From: Gammaproteobacteria bacterium
GTDB lineage: Bacteria > Pseudomonadota > Gammaproteobacteria > Pseudomonadales > Azotimanducaceae
Reading direction: 5' to 3'
Assembly (NCBI GenBank): GCA_028821405.1
Contig: JAPPGK010000108.1
Coordinates: forward strand, 89,619 to 153,618
DNA: 64,000 nucleotides
Shown here in pieces: positions 53,601-62,917 of the stretch. The notes under the pieces are model-generated. The model was not told the origin of the DNA and ran no database searches. It saw only the letters and a list, made by a program, of their open reading frames with translations. Position numbers and translations under genes: made by a program. Every line of letters begins with the position of its first letter. Position 1 is the first letter of the stretch.

Positions 53601-55721
53601 ATGCGCTTGCAACGGAAAAACTCGCGCACGAGCCAGCGCGGCCCGTTTCGACGTCGACGGGCGTTGGCCCCAAGGCGGACGAACGTCGGGCGCGACCGTG
53701 GACTCGGGACGGGACACGCCCGTCCCGCACGGCTGCTCCCTGCACGTCCGCAGCCCGGTCCCCGGGGCGCAGGTTCGGTCGCCGTCGCATTCGTCGCCTC
53801 CGCGCTGGCGCTGCTTACCGGCTGTGATCGATCTTCCGCGGCGCCCGACATGCCAGCCGCCAACCTCGCGGGCTTCGCCGTCGAAACGATCGAAGGCGCC
53901 ACGCCCTGGACCAGCCTGCAGGCCAACGATGCGGAGCAGGACTTCCACTTCGTCATCGTGAGCGACCGCACCGGGGACGCCCGGCCGGGCGTCTTCGCAT
54001 CGGCGATCCCCAAGGTCAATGTGCTCGAGCCCGCCTTCGTCGTCAGCGTCGGCGATCTCATCGAGGGCTACACACAAGACCAGGCCCAGATCGACCGCGA
54101 GTGGGACGAGTTCGAGGGCTTCGTGGACCAGCTCGAAGTCCCGTTCTTCTACGCGGCGGGCAATCACGACATGAGCAACGCCGTCATGGCGGAGACCTGG
54201 CAAGCCCGTTTCGGCCCGTCCTTCTACCGATTCGTCTACAAGGACGTGCTGTTCCTGGTGTTGAACTCGGAACTCTTCGGCATGGTCAGCAAACCCGACA
54301 CACCCGTGCCCGGCCCTTGGACCCAGGCGGAACAGCTTGCGTTCATCGAGCGGACCCTTGCGGAGGTGCCCGCCCCGCGTTGGACCATCGTGATCGTCCA
54401 TCAACCCCTGTGGGACTACGCGCGCGGAGTGCGGGGCGATTGGCCCCAGGTGGAAACCCTGCTCGCCGGTCGGGACTACACCGTGTTCGCCGGCCACTTC
54501 CACCACTACGTCAAGATCGAGCGCCAGGACAGCAACTACATCACCCTTGCCACCACCGGCGGGGGGAGCAACCTGCGCGGCAATCTCTACGGGGAATTCG
54601 ATCACGTGGCCCTGGTGACCATGGCCGCCGGCGGTCCGCGAATTGCGAACCTGATGCTCGAGGGCATCCACGACGCGGATCTCGTGACCGAGGATGTCCG
54701 CGACACGATGTATTGGCTCGACGACGCGGTGCAATCGGTGCCGATGTTGGAGAGCCCCAACGAGGGTGCGTTCTCGGCGGGTACCGTGGCATTCCAGGTC
54801 ACCAACGGGGGAGATGCCGACCTGAACGTCGCGCTTCACGTCGACCCCGGTCCGGACCTGCGCTACGCCGGTACGGCGGAGACGGTGACGATCCCCGCCA
54901 ACGGCGAGCGCCTGTTCTCGTTCCCGCTTTCGACCGACAAGCCCCTCCCCTACCCCGACATCGTCCCCGGCCGGGTGTTCTGGTCGCTGTCCACCCACAC
55001 CGGCCAACGTCCCGTCGACTTGAACGTCGTGTCGGCCCTGCTTCCCGTCACGACGTTCGCGATTCCCGGTGGCGATGCCCCGTCCGTCGACGGCGATCTC
55101 TCGGAGTGGGCCAACCTGCCGTACCGGGCTCGCCGACAGGGCGATGTCGTCTCCCCACCCACCGCCGAGACCGACATCGCCTATTCGTTCGCCGTCCAGG
55201 AGTCGGACGGGGATCTCTACATCGCCGTGCGCGTCCGCGATGACAGTCTTCTAGCCGACGAAGGACGCGGTGTATTGACCCAGGATTCGGTGATGATCGC
55301 GGTGGATTCGAGACCGGATCCCGAACGTTCCGCGAACCTGCGGCTGCAGGAGTCGAGCCGCGACCTCGCCCAGATGGCCGTCGGCTTGGTCACGCTTCCT
55401 GGAATCGTGGAAGAGAGCTACTACCTGCGCTACCTCGACGCCTCGCGCGCGGCGGTCGCATCGAAGGCAACCGCCACGGCGACGGGATACGACGTGGAAT
55501 TGAAGGTGGACGGTGACTATCTGGACCAACGCGCCGGTGCGCCGTGGCAGACGCTACGCCTGGCGATCACCGCGGTCGACTGGGACGCGGGCGAGGATGT
55601 GAACGAAATCCCGTGGTATGCCAAGGGCTCCGACGGCGTGGCGCTGCACTGGGTCCCGTACCGGTTCGGCGAAGCACCCGTCGCCGCCTCCGGCACGTTC
55701 GTCCGGTCGGTCGAGAGATAA
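53601..55721 (+). CDS. Metallophosphoesterase lipoprotein with C-terminal CBM9-like domain
   Basis: 706 residues. The GGAGG site 5 bases before the ATG fixes the start, although the protein then has about 56 Arg-rich residues before the signal core and lipobox LLTGC (about 74). Calcineurin-like motifs are VVSVGDLIEG, GNHDMSN, IVIVHQP and FAGHFHHY. The C-terminal domain (VDGDLSEWANLPY to the end) resembles CBM9/DOMON sugar- or heme-binding sandwiches. It probably acts on the cell surface or in the periplasm. The substrate is unknown. Confidence 0.85.
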   Translation: MRLQRKNSRTSQRGPFRRRRALAPRRTNVGRDRGLGTGHARPARLLPARPQPGPRGAGSVAVAFVASALALLTGCDRSSAAPDMPAANLAGFAVETIEGATPWTSLQANDAEQDFHFVIVSDRTGDARPGVFASAIPKVNVLEPAFVVSVGDLIEGYTQDQAQIDREWDEFEGFVDQLEVPFFYAAGNHDMSNAVMAETWQARFGPSFYRFVYKDVLFLVLNSELFGMVSKPDTPVPGPWTQAEQLAFIERTLAEVPAPRWTIVIVHQPLWDYARGVRGDWPQVETLLAGRDYTVFAGHFHHYVKIERQDSNYITLATTGGGSNLRGNLYGEFDHVALVTMAAGGPRIANLMLEGIHDADLVTEDVRDTMYWLDDAVQSVPMLESPNEGAFSAGTVAFQVTNGGDADLNVALHVDPGPDLRYAGTAETVTIPANGERLFSFPLSTDKPLPYPDIVPGRVFWSLSTHTGQRPVDLNVVSALLPVTTFAIPGGDAPSVDGDLSEWANLPYRARRQGDVVSPPTAETDIAYSFAVQESDGDLYIAVRVRDDSLLADEGRGVLTQDSVMIAVDSRPDPERSANLRLQESSRDLAQMAVGLVTLPGIVEESYYLRYLDASRAAVASKATATATGYDVELKVDGDYLDQRAGAPWQTLRLAITAVDWDAGEDVNEIPWYAKGSDGVALHWVPYRFGEAPVAASGTFVRSVER

Positions 55722-55782
55722 CGCGCAAACCCACCCCACGGCCAACCCGACGCGACGGGCATTGCAGCCGATCATCTACATG

Positions 55783-55834
55783 GTCCATCATATCTAGCTA
55801 ACTAGGCTATCCAATGTGGCTTCAAATGATGGAC
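55783..55834. repeat. Inverted repeat spanning the second antitoxin start
   Basis: GTCCATCAT (55783-55791) pairs perfectly with ATGATGGAC (55826-55834) around 34 bases that hold the start codon at 55814 and an imperfect palindrome CTAGCTAACTAG. It could be an operator or an mRNA hairpin hiding the ATGs at 55826 and 55829. Confidence 0.45.
55803..55808 (+). promoter_or_regulatory. Candidate -10 box for the second toxin-antitoxin operon
   Basis: TAGGCT lies five bases before the ATG at 55814. This favours 55814 over the internal ATGs at 55826/55829 and suggests a leaderless start. Confidence 0.35.
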
Positions 55835-56071
55835 GAGTGGAAACTGGCCGAAGCCAAGAACCAGCTTAGCGAGGTCGTGAACAGAGCGCTGTCCAAGTCG
55901 CCGCAACGGATTACCCGCCGCAAGGACGCTGTCGTCGTCGTTCGAGAATCCGACTACCGGCGACTGACGGGCGAACGTTGCGGCTTCATCGAATACTTGA
56001 TGAACGGGCCATCGCTCGAAGATGTCGACATTCGCCGTGACCGCACACCCATGCGCGAAGTAGATCTGTGA
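55814..56071 (+). CDS. Antitoxin, Phd/YefM family
   Basis: 85 residues. EWKLAEAKNQLSEVVNRAL is the YefM-type N-terminus and KDAVVVVRESDYRRL the beta/alpha edge; the acidic tail LEDVDIRR would cover the toxin. Internal ATGs at 55826 and 55829 would trim the first 4 or 5 residues. The stop overlaps the toxin GTG by 4 bp. Confidence 0.87.
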   Translation: MWLQMMDEWKLAEAKNQLSEVVNRALSKSPQRITRRKDAVVVVRESDYRRLTGERCGFIEYLMNGPSLEDVDIRRDRTPMREVDL

Positions 56072-56487
56072 GGGTTCTGCTTGACACCTGCGTCATCTCC
56101 GAGATACGCCGACCCGAGGCCCGCACTTCGGTCAGGGACGCGGTCGCTCGCCTACCGGAGGAAGACACCTACCTGAGCGCGATCACCCTGGGAGAACTCG
56201 CATCGGGTGTCGCGCGACTCGCCGACGGGCGGCGCCGACGCGAGCTTGCGGTCTGGCTCGACGGCCTTGAGAGCACGTACGCCGCGCGGATCCTCCCCGT
56301 GGACGCCGAAGTGGCGAGACTGTGGGGCGAACTGGACGCCAACGCCCGTCGCATCGGGCGACCCGTCGGAGTCCAGGACGGGCTGATCGCTGCCACCGCG
56401 CGCCGCCACGGACTGCACGTCATGACGCGCAACGTGGACGACTTCTCCCCGACGGGAACGTTGGTGGTCAACCCCTGGGAGGACTAA
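56068..56487 (+). CDS. PIN-domain toxin, FitB/VapC type
   Basis: 139 residues. PIN acidic residues are in LLDTCVISE (Asp6), ITLGELASG, VQDGLIAATA and TRNVDDF. The pattern is FitB-like, as is the toxin at 4.9 kb, but the sequences diverge strongly, so the two pairs are not recent copies. It is coupled to the antitoxin through GTGA. Confidence 0.88.
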   Translation: MRVLLDTCVISEIRRPEARTSVRDAVARLPEEDTYLSAITLGELASGVARLADGRRRRELAVWLDGLESTYAARILPVDAEVARLWGELDANARRIGRPVGVQDGLIAATARRHGLHVMTRNVDDFSPTGTLVVNPWED

Positions 56488-57124
56488 CACCCCCCAACCG
56501 GTCGGGACGAAGCGCCGTACACCCCGGGCCCGCCCCGTCCCCCGTCAACCGCCCCATCGACACGAGGGGCCGTAGGGGGTGGGCTTGTCCGAGGCAGACC
56601 GAATCCAACAATTTGATTTAACAAGATTTACTGCCGGTTGTCCAGTTCGGGTTACTGCCGGCGTTAGTGGCGTTCGGAGCGACGGGAGCGCCTCGGTGGT
56701 TCTGCGCGCGCCATCGAGGCGCAAGGCACGGGCCGACACGGGATGCTGGATGGCGCGGGCGCGGGGCGCATCGCCCGTGCGATGCCGGTCGGCAGGCAAG
56801 TGGCCTGCAGTGCGGCGGGGCGCCCAGAAGGCGCATTCGAAGTCGAGCACTCGTCGTCTGTGGACACTTTCGCCGAGGGCCTTGTCCGAGGCGCGGCGGT
56901 TGCTCGGCGTCGACCGCGTGGTGAGCGAAGTGACCGCTTGGGGAATGGAGAACCTGTGCGACTACGCCTGTGCCGGGGTTATCGACGAACTGACGAGCGA
57001 GCGGGCGCTCGAACCTGCCCCAGGTGTTCGAGCGGAAACCTTCGGCGTCTTCCGATGAGCTTCCCGCGTGGGTTGCCAAAGCGCGAAACCCCCGTACGGC
57101 TACCTCAGCCGTACCTTGGTTGCT
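56488..57124. other. Accessory gap without a convincing gene
   Basis: Several short frames exist on both strands but none has a clear family pattern. A 30-bp AT-rich patch at about 56603-56633 (AACAATTTGATTTAACAAG at its centre) stands out against GC-rich surroundings. It could mark an insertion junction. The stretch probably holds decayed accessory DNA. Confidence 0.4.
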
Positions 57125-57391
57125 GTGGAAGCTGAAACACAACCGGCGCTGTTCGGACTGGACCCGACGCGGGTGGAGAGGTACCGCATCACTCCTGCGG
57201 CGAACATCGATGCCATTTGCCGGGAGCTCGCCGGAAACGGGGGAGCGGTTGACGTCTACGTAGAGGACTACGGTGACTTGGCAGTTGTTTCCTGCTCCGG
57301 TCACGGGTTCGTGTTCGATCTAGGTGACTGGGACATGTGGTCCGGTGGGCCGATCGTCTGCATGGTGACGAACGTGGCGTGCCGACGTTGA
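57125..57391 (+). CDS. Hypothetical small protein
   Basis: 88 residues from a GTG at 57125; an ATG 57 bases upstream is also possible. The reading has balanced composition: RITPAANIDAICRELAGNGG, then VDVYVEDYGDLAVVS and FDLGDWDMWSGGPIV. That is more protein-like than the alternative frames. I recognise no family. It lies next to decayed DNA and could be an orphan immunity-type gene. Confidence 0.4.
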   Translation: MEAETQPALFGLDPTRVERYRITPAANIDAICRELAGNGGAVDVYVEDYGDLAVVSCSGHGFVFDLGDWDMWSGGPIVCMVTNVACRR

Positions 57392-57463
57392 CGAGAGCAC
57401 TCAAGGGCGTCAGCCAGGCGACTTGGCGACGCTGGTGATGGGCGTGGACACGATGCGAGGACA

Positions 57464-57800
57464 ATGATCGCCGTCGAGCGATGGTTGAGCGCCATGGACG
57501 GCCAAAAGCGGGTTTCCTTCTCCTTGGCCGGCGACCCCGAAGGGTCGCCGTTGCCGCGCCGACCAGCCGAGCGGCTGACCGGAACGGCTTGGCAGACAGG
57601 CTGATTGACCTGCGAATCGCCTTGGAGTCGCTCTACGTGCGGAACTCTCGTGGAACGCTGGAGAGATCGTACTGGGCGGCACGCCGCCGAGCGTCGCGAC
57701 CGGGCAGGCCGCAGCCGTGGTGCGCCGGCAACAGCCGGTGGGGTCCGACAGGCAGGCATGCCGTCAGGACAGGGCGACGTTCAGTGGACGAACCGCTACG
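57464..57800 (+). pseudogene. Decayed HEPN/ApeA-like domain fragment
   Basis: A reading from the ATG at 57464 starts IAVERWLSAMDGQKR. One frame over it is followed by DRLIDLRIALESLYVRN, then HAVRTGRRSVDEPLRE. These pieces match, in order, the end of a conserved ApeA/HEPN-type C-terminal domain (the LIDLRIALESLY helix and the later AVHTG segment). At least one frameshift and a missing middle show it is a relic. Confidence 0.4.
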
Positions 57801-57958
57801 CGAATGTGAGTGGTTGATCGCTCCAGGCTCCACCCGAATCTCTCGTGGATGCGAGGTCTTTGAGAGCAAGAATCGAGATGCGGACAGCGCGGGCGAAGTG
57901 TCAGAGTCGGTCATCATTGGCGCCGACGAGAAGAGCCCGTCGACAGTCGGAGGGGAGG

Positions 57959-59134
57959 ATGGCCAAGGGGCCCGCACCACCAGAATCGCTTGCGGCTCGA
58001 TTTCGGAACGACGACGAACGCTGGTCGGCGGTCCTGAGTCGTGACCCTTCGGCGGACGGGCAGTTCCTGTACTGCGTCACGACGACCGGCGTTTACTGCC
58101 GTCCCGGGTGTGCGGCGCGGCTCCCACGTCGCGAGAACGTGCGCTTCCACAGTACCTGCGAGGACGCCGAGAATGCGGGCTTCCGGCCCTGCCGCCGCTG
58201 CCGCCCGAACGAGCCGCCGCTCGCCGAACGCCGCGCGCGGTCGGTGGCTGCCGCGTGCCGCATGGTGGAGACGTCGAACGCGGTGCCAACGCTCGACGAG
58301 CTTGCGCAAGCCGCCGGCATGAGCCGGTTCCACTTCCACCGGGTGTTCAAGGACGCTACCGGCGTCACGCCGCGCGCCTATGTAGCTGCGTACCGCGCGG
58401 AACGGGCGCGCACGGCTCTGCAGGCATCGCGGACGGTCACCGAAGCCATGTACGACGCTGGTTTCGACTCGAGCGCGCGCTTCTACGCGGCGGCCCCGGG
58501 GATGCTAGGGATGGCCCCGAGGACCTTTCGGGATGGCGGCGTAGGCGAGACCATCCGGTTCGCCGTCGGCGAGTGCTCGCTCGGCTCGATCCTGGTGGCT
58601 GCGACAGCCACAGGGGTTTGCACGATCCTACTCGGCGACGACCCGGCCTGTTTGGCGCGGGAGTTGCAGGACCGTTTCCCGCGTGCCGAACTCGTTGGCG
58701 GAGACGGGGAGTTCGAGTCCGTCGTGGCGGGAATCGTGGGCCTCGTCGAAGCCCCGGCGCTCGGACATGACCTGCCGCTCGACATCCGCGGGACGGCGTT
58801 CCAGCGTCGGGTCTGGGAGGCGCTGAGGGCGATTCCCGCAGGTACGACCGCCAGCTACGGCGTTGTCGCCGATCGCATCGGCTCGCCGAATGGTGCCCGA
58901 GCCGTTGCTCGGGCGTGCGCCGCGAACCCGCTGGCCATTGCGATTCCTTGCCACCGGGTCGTCCGGAGCGACGGCACGCTCGGCGGCTACCGCTGGGGAG
59001 TGGAACGCAAGCGGGCTCTGCTCGCGCTCGAGGCCCGTCCTGAGACCCGGCCCGCCGGCGCGATGTCGCGTCGACCTCGGGACCCTGCCTCGCGGCCCGC
59101 GACACCCGCCCACATAGACCGGAGACCACCATGA
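57959..59134 (+). CDS. ada: Bifunctional Ada: methylphosphotriester/O6-alkylguanine-DNA alkyltransferase and AraC-type regulator
   Basis: 391 residues from the ATG at 57959, which follows GGAGGGGAGG. The N-terminal Ada zinc domain has Cys47, Cys51, Cys78 and Cys81 (GVYCRPGC, PCRRC), one of which accepts methyl from phosphotriesters. An AraC helix-turn-helix follows (LDELAQAAGMSRFHFHRVFK) and the MGMT domain has Cys331 in IPCHRVV. The C-terminus is about 35 residues longer than E. coli Ada. The stop overlaps the start of a PLP decarboxylase gene (ATGA), an unusual coupling. Confidence 0.94.
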   Translation: MAKGPAPPESLAARFRNDDERWSAVLSRDPSADGQFLYCVTTTGVYCRPGCAARLPRRENVRFHSTCEDAENAGFRPCRRCRPNEPPLAERRARSVAAACRMVETSNAVPTLDELAQAAGMSRFHFHRVFKDATGVTPRAYVAAYRAERARTALQASRTVTEAMYDAGFDSSARFYAAAPGMLGMAPRTFRDGGVGETIRFAVGECSLGSILVAATATGVCTILLGDDPACLARELQDRFPRAELVGGDGEFESVVAGIVGLVEAPALGHDLPLDIRGTAFQRRVWEALRAIPAGTTASYGVVADRIGSPNGARAVARACAANPLAIAIPCHRVVRSDGTLGGYRWGVERKRALLALEARPETRPAGAMSRRPRDPASRPATPAHIDRRPP

Positions 59135-60528
59135 TCGATCCCCTGTTTCCGGACCACGCTGCCCTGACGTCAGCCGAGAACGAGCTCACCGAAAGGCTCG
59201 ACGCCGTGCGCCGCGCCTCGGCTTCGCGCAAGTTGGCGGTTGGCGGCGTTCCGTCAGCCGTCTGGCTTCGGGAACTGCGGGACACCCGTTTCGACGGGCC
59301 GAGGGAACTGCCGGGTTTGATGGACTGGGTGATCGACGGCCTCGAAAGCGGGATGGTGCACATGACGCATCCGGGCTATCTCGGCCTGTTCAATCCCGCG
59401 CCGACGTTCGCCGCCGAGTGCGCGGACCGCATCGCCGCGGCGTTCAATCCCCAGATCTGCGTCTACTCCCATGCTGCCGCTGCCGTAGAGATCGAGTTGC
59501 ACGTGATCCGGGAAGTTGCGCTGCGCGCGGGGCTGCCGGAAGGGTCGGGCGGGCATTTCACGAGCGGCGGGGCCGAGGCGAACCATGCGGCGACGCTTTG
59601 CGCGCTCCAGGCGAACTTCCCCGCCTACGGCGAGCGCGGGGTGTCGGCGTTCGCCGGGCCACCGTCGGTCTACGTGTCGAGGGAAAGCCATCTGGCATGG
59701 CTGAAGATCGCCCACGCGACCGGGATTGGTCGCAACGCCGTTCGCCTGATCGCGACGGACGGCCACGGGCGCATGGACCCGAGGGCTTTGAAGGCAGCCG
59801 TCGCAGCGGACATCGGGAAGGGCTGTGTGCCGGTCATGATCGCGGCGACCGCGGGCACCACGAACGCTGGAATGATCGACCCGCTGACACCCTGCGGCGA
59901 ACTGGCCCGTCGCCACGGCGCGTGGTTCCATGTCGATGCCGCCTGGGGCGGCGCGCTGGTCGCGAGCGCGGCCCACCGCAAGGCCCTCGACGGCATCGAG
60001 CGCGCGGACTCGGTAACGATCGACGCGCACAAGTGGTTCGCCACCACCATGGGGGCGGGGATGTTCCTCACCGCCCGGCCAGAAGTCCCCGCGCAGGTGT
60101 TCCGCGTCTACACGAGCTACATGCCTGCCGGCGAGGCCGACAAGGACTTCTACGCCAACTCCAACCAATGGTCGCGCCGGTTTGTCGGCTTGCGTCTGTT
60201 CCTCGCACTCGGCGCGGCCGGGTGGGATGGATTCGCGGGACATGTCGCGCGCTCCATTCGGCTGACCGGGCGACTCGCCCGGCACCTGCAGGGCCACGGA
60301 TGGTCGCTTGTCAATGCTTCTCCCATGGCCGTCGCCTGCCTGGTGCCTCCGCAAGGGCACGAGGCGGTTCGACGCTACATCGACGCCGTCCTCGAGGACG
60401 GTCGGTACTGGGTGTCGGAAGCGAGTTTCGAGGGTCGGCCGGCGCTGCGCGCTTGCGTCACGAACGGAAGAACCAGCGAGCGCGACATCGACTCGCTTGC
60501 CGAATTCCTGGCCTCGGTTCGGGTCTGA
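59131..60528 (+). CDS. PLP-dependent group II amino-acid decarboxylase
   Basis: 465 residues. The PLP lysine is Lys301 in TIDAHKWFATT. Other family regions are GHFTSGGAEANHAA and WFHVDAAWGGALV. Related enzymes decarboxylate aromatic amino acids, glutamate or aspartate, and the substrate cannot be told from sequence. Its ATG overlaps the ada stop, so it should be made whenever ada is induced. Confidence 0.9.
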   Translation: MIDPLFPDHAALTSAENELTERLDAVRRASASRKLAVGGVPSAVWLRELRDTRFDGPRELPGLMDWVIDGLESGMVHMTHPGYLGLFNPAPTFAAECADRIAAAFNPQICVYSHAAAAVEIELHVIREVALRAGLPEGSGGHFTSGGAEANHAATLCALQANFPAYGERGVSAFAGPPSVYVSRESHLAWLKIAHATGIGRNAVRLIATDGHGRMDPRALKAAVAADIGKGCVPVMIAATAGTTNAGMIDPLTPCGELARRHGAWFHVDAAWGGALVASAAHRKALDGIERADSVTIDAHKWFATTMGAGMFLTARPEVPAQVFRVYTSYMPAGEADKDFYANSNQWSRRFVGLRLFLALGAAGWDGFAGHVARSIRLTGRLARHLQGHGWSLVNASPMAVACLVPPQGHEAVRRYIDAVLEDGRYWVSEASFEGRPALRACVTNGRTSERDIDSLAEFLASVRV

Positions 60529-60594
60529 TCGCGACCTCCGTGCGCGGTTCAGCAAGGCCCGCGAAGTCGTGGAGTTGGGCAACTCGCATGGGGT

Positions 60595-60999
60595 TCAGCC
60601 TGCGCGCAGGTGCGTCGTCGTCATGTCGATCAGGAGGCGGCCAGTCGGACTCCGGACGAGGGTCCGCACGACAACGAGTCTCCTTCCCCTCTGGACGGTC
60701 GTCGACCGGGCGGTCAGTTCGCCATCGCGTTCGTTGCCGAGCAGAACCGTGTGCAGGCCAATCGCCAGGGGGAAGCCCTCGCCATTCTCCCCCACACTGC
60801 CCGGATCGCCGACCGCACATATCGTGGCCGCGACATCGGCCAACCAAATCAACGCGCCGGCGTGCACCGTGCCGAACGCGTTCCTTGCCGCGTCGGTGAC
60901 AGCCATTTTGGCGACTACGAAGTCCGGTTCCCGGCTCTCGATGGTGAGCTCGACCCCGCCCGACCAGCGGTCTTCGGCGAGGCGTTCGTTGACGTTCAC
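60595..60999 (-). CDS. PaaI-type hot-dog thioesterase
   Basis: 134 residues from the GTG at 60999, preceded by a GGAGAAGG site. The motif FGTVHAGALIWLADVAAT is the hot-dog helix with the catalytic-region H-x-G. Family members hydrolyse aromatic or acyl-CoA esters. It converges with the decarboxylase and has no CoA-gene neighbour in this part. Confidence 0.85.
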   Translation of the reverse strand: MNVNERLAEDRWSGGVELTIESREPDFVVAKMAVTDAARNAFGTVHAGALIWLADVAATICAVGDPGSVGENGEGFPLAIGLHTVLLGNERDGELTARSTTVQRGRRLVVVRTLVRSPTGRLLIDMTTTHLRAG

Positions 61000-61319
61000 A
61001 GGCTTCCTTCTCCCCTTGTTCCAGGCGGCATCTCCCGGCCCTGGACGGCCAGGGCCGACACCACTTCGGACCTGAGCACGCTCGCACGGGAGACAACACT
61101 CGTCGCTCCGTTTCTTGCTGCGGCATTCGAGATATAGCGCTCACCAACGCCGCAGACGGCCTCTGGCCTATGCGTCGCGAGGGACCCGATTGGCAACGGG
61201 GCCTCGTTGCCGCGTGCCATCCGACCTCGCCCACAGGACGACTCGCGCTTCGCGCGCAGCCACATCGCAGATCCGCTTGCCGAACGGGTTTCCTGGCACC
61301 CGGACTGGCCCGGTCGGCC

Positions 61320-61427
61320 GCCGGTGGCGTGCTTCCAACGGTAAACCGGCAGGGCCACGAATTCGACGAGTATCTTGCCCTTGTCACGCCGGCTCGCGCC
61401 TCGATGGCGCTCCCGAAGGGCGCCCAA
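61320..61427 (-). pseudogene. Fragment of a transposase N-terminus
   Basis: A short reading, LGALRERHRGASRRDKGKIL then VEFVALPVYRWKHAT, matches the N-terminal helical region of integrase-core transposases of the IS481/ISNCY sort. An in-frame stop lies just upstream and the similarity stops at the WKHAT end. The rest of the 61000-61486 gap holds nothing I can call. Confidence 0.4.
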
Positions 61428-61486
61428 GAGCTCCGTTTACACGGACCGGCTGACGTTGATGTTGCCCGCTGATCACGGAGACACGC

Positions 61487-61974
61487 ATGCTGCTGAAGCA
61501 CTATCTGGTCAGGGATTGACGAAGGCGGAGGTGGTGCGCCGCTTCGGTGTGGACCGGCGGACGGTCCACAACTGGATCGCGTCGGGTCAGCTGGAGCGGG
61601 ACGAGGCAGAGGGCGAGGTGCGCTACAAGCCACGCTCGTGCCGGCCGCGGCCCAGACCAAGGGCAAGGTGGAGCGGCCGATCCGCTACACCCGCGAGAGC
61701 TTCCACTACGGTCGGGACTTCGTCGACGGCGGCCACGTCAACGACGAGGTCGAACCCTGGCTGAGCCAGGTGGCGAACGTGCACCGGCACGAGACGACGG
61801 GCGAGCGGCCTGTGGATCGGTTCGAGCGCGACGAGCGTGACGTGCCCAAGCCGCTGGCGCGTCAGCCCTACCGGCACCAAGGTCCACCGGCTCGCCGATG
61901 CGGCGCCGCGGCAGGTGCCGCGGATCGACGTCGAACGGCGCCCGCTGCCCGACTGCGCGGCGCTGGTCCGATGA
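61487..61974 (+). pseudogene. IS21-family IstA transposase relic with central deletion
   Basis: The ATG at 61487 gives LLKHYLV, then a one-base loss moves the frame to GLTKAEVVRRFGVDRRTVHN and WIASGQLERD, the IstA helix-turn-helix. Near 61640 it jumps directly to KGKVERPIRYTRESFHYGR, normally over 250 residues further on, so the DDE catalytic core is gone. After ARQPYRH a further shift leads to VPRIDVERRPLPDCAALVR and the stop at 61974. An istB-like ATG overlaps that stop but the frame soon fails. Confidence 0.7.
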
Positions 61975-62917
61975 GCGCCGAGGGCGACCGCCGCGATCGC
62001 CCGCACGCAGGACGTCACGCGCCCCGTCACTACCCCCGCCGACGCTCCTGGGCGGCGGCGGGGTCCGGTAGTGACGGGGCGCAATGCGGCATTCGGGCCA
62101 GTGGCGGCCAGCGATTCGGTAAGAAAAAAGCTGATGACGGCGTGGTGATGCGCCGCTATGGTGCTCCCATCACTTGGTCGCCCTTTGGCGACGTGGCTGG
62201 GCAGAAGCCCGGCGTGATGGCGTCACCGGCATTTAGGTGACGACCCAGTGCCTCGCTGCAACTGCTGCAGCACAGGCGGTCGACGCATCGCAAGGCACGG
62301 CTCGCCACATTCGCGGTAGCGCGCGGATGGGGGCGACGCCACCGAGACCTGGGGACTTGCCGTGAGGGCGCGGAGTCGATCGCGCCGCCGGAGAGTCGAT
62401 CCGGCGTTTGGCGGGAACCCAGGTAGCGGCGCGAGGCTTCGCGCGGATGGGGAGCGATCCCCGTCGTTGCCCTCGAAGCGAGGGGGCAGCGTGCGGAGTC
62501 TCGGGTGCCGAAAAGGCTGGCGGGCCCGATGTCGCGAGACACGCCGCGGCTGCCGCAGGAGACGGCAAGGGAAGACGCGTCGACGGACAGTTCCGCACTT
62601 CGGTGCGGGGTCTGCATGCCCTGGCGGGCAGCGGGCCGTCCATCAGAACTAAGCGAATGAGGACCCGCTCCCGGCCGCGTTCGGCGGCCGAGGGGTGCGG
62701 CCCGAAGCGGCAGGTCCAGCGACAATGCCGCACCCATCCCGATCCCCGACGACGAACTGCGCCGACGCCCCGGCGGCGATCGACTGACGTTGCGGCGCTT
62801 ACTGTTTCGATAAGGACGGGACCGTTGACGACCGGTGCCGCCCTCCCTAGCTTCGCCGGGGATGCGGCCTCGGGCACAGCCCGGGACCAAAGGCAGGAGC
62901 GGTTCGAGGAAGAGACG
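61975..62917. other. 943-bp gap with palindromes, no supported gene
   Basis: Long open frames run both ways because GC is very high, but none reads like a known protein. The stretch holds the large palindrome at 62019-62082, a small hairpin CGTCACC (62221-62227) with GGTGACG (62236-62242), and a repeated GCGCGGATGGG at about 62331 and 62441. It is the debris between the IS21 relic and the integrase relics. Confidence 0.5.
62019..62082. repeat. Perfect 16-bp inverted repeat with inner GC stem
   Basis: GCGCCCCGTCACTACC (62019-62034) and its exact reverse complement (62067-62082) flank a GC-rich interior that can also pair (CCCGCCG with CGGCGGG). It is 45 bp past the istA relic stop. It could be a small palindromic element or paired ends left by a deleted insertion. 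Confidence 0.65.

Noticed and set aside
53493..55007. A 504-residue minus-strand frame
   Set aside because: It is the antisense reading of the phosphoesterase lipoprotein, which has a Shine-Dalgarno site and catalytic motifs.
62408..62917. N-terminal extension of the integrase frame back to 62408
   Set aside because: The frame is open but the sequence is Arg/Gly/Pro-rich with no domain pattern. The recognisable integrase starts at 62918.
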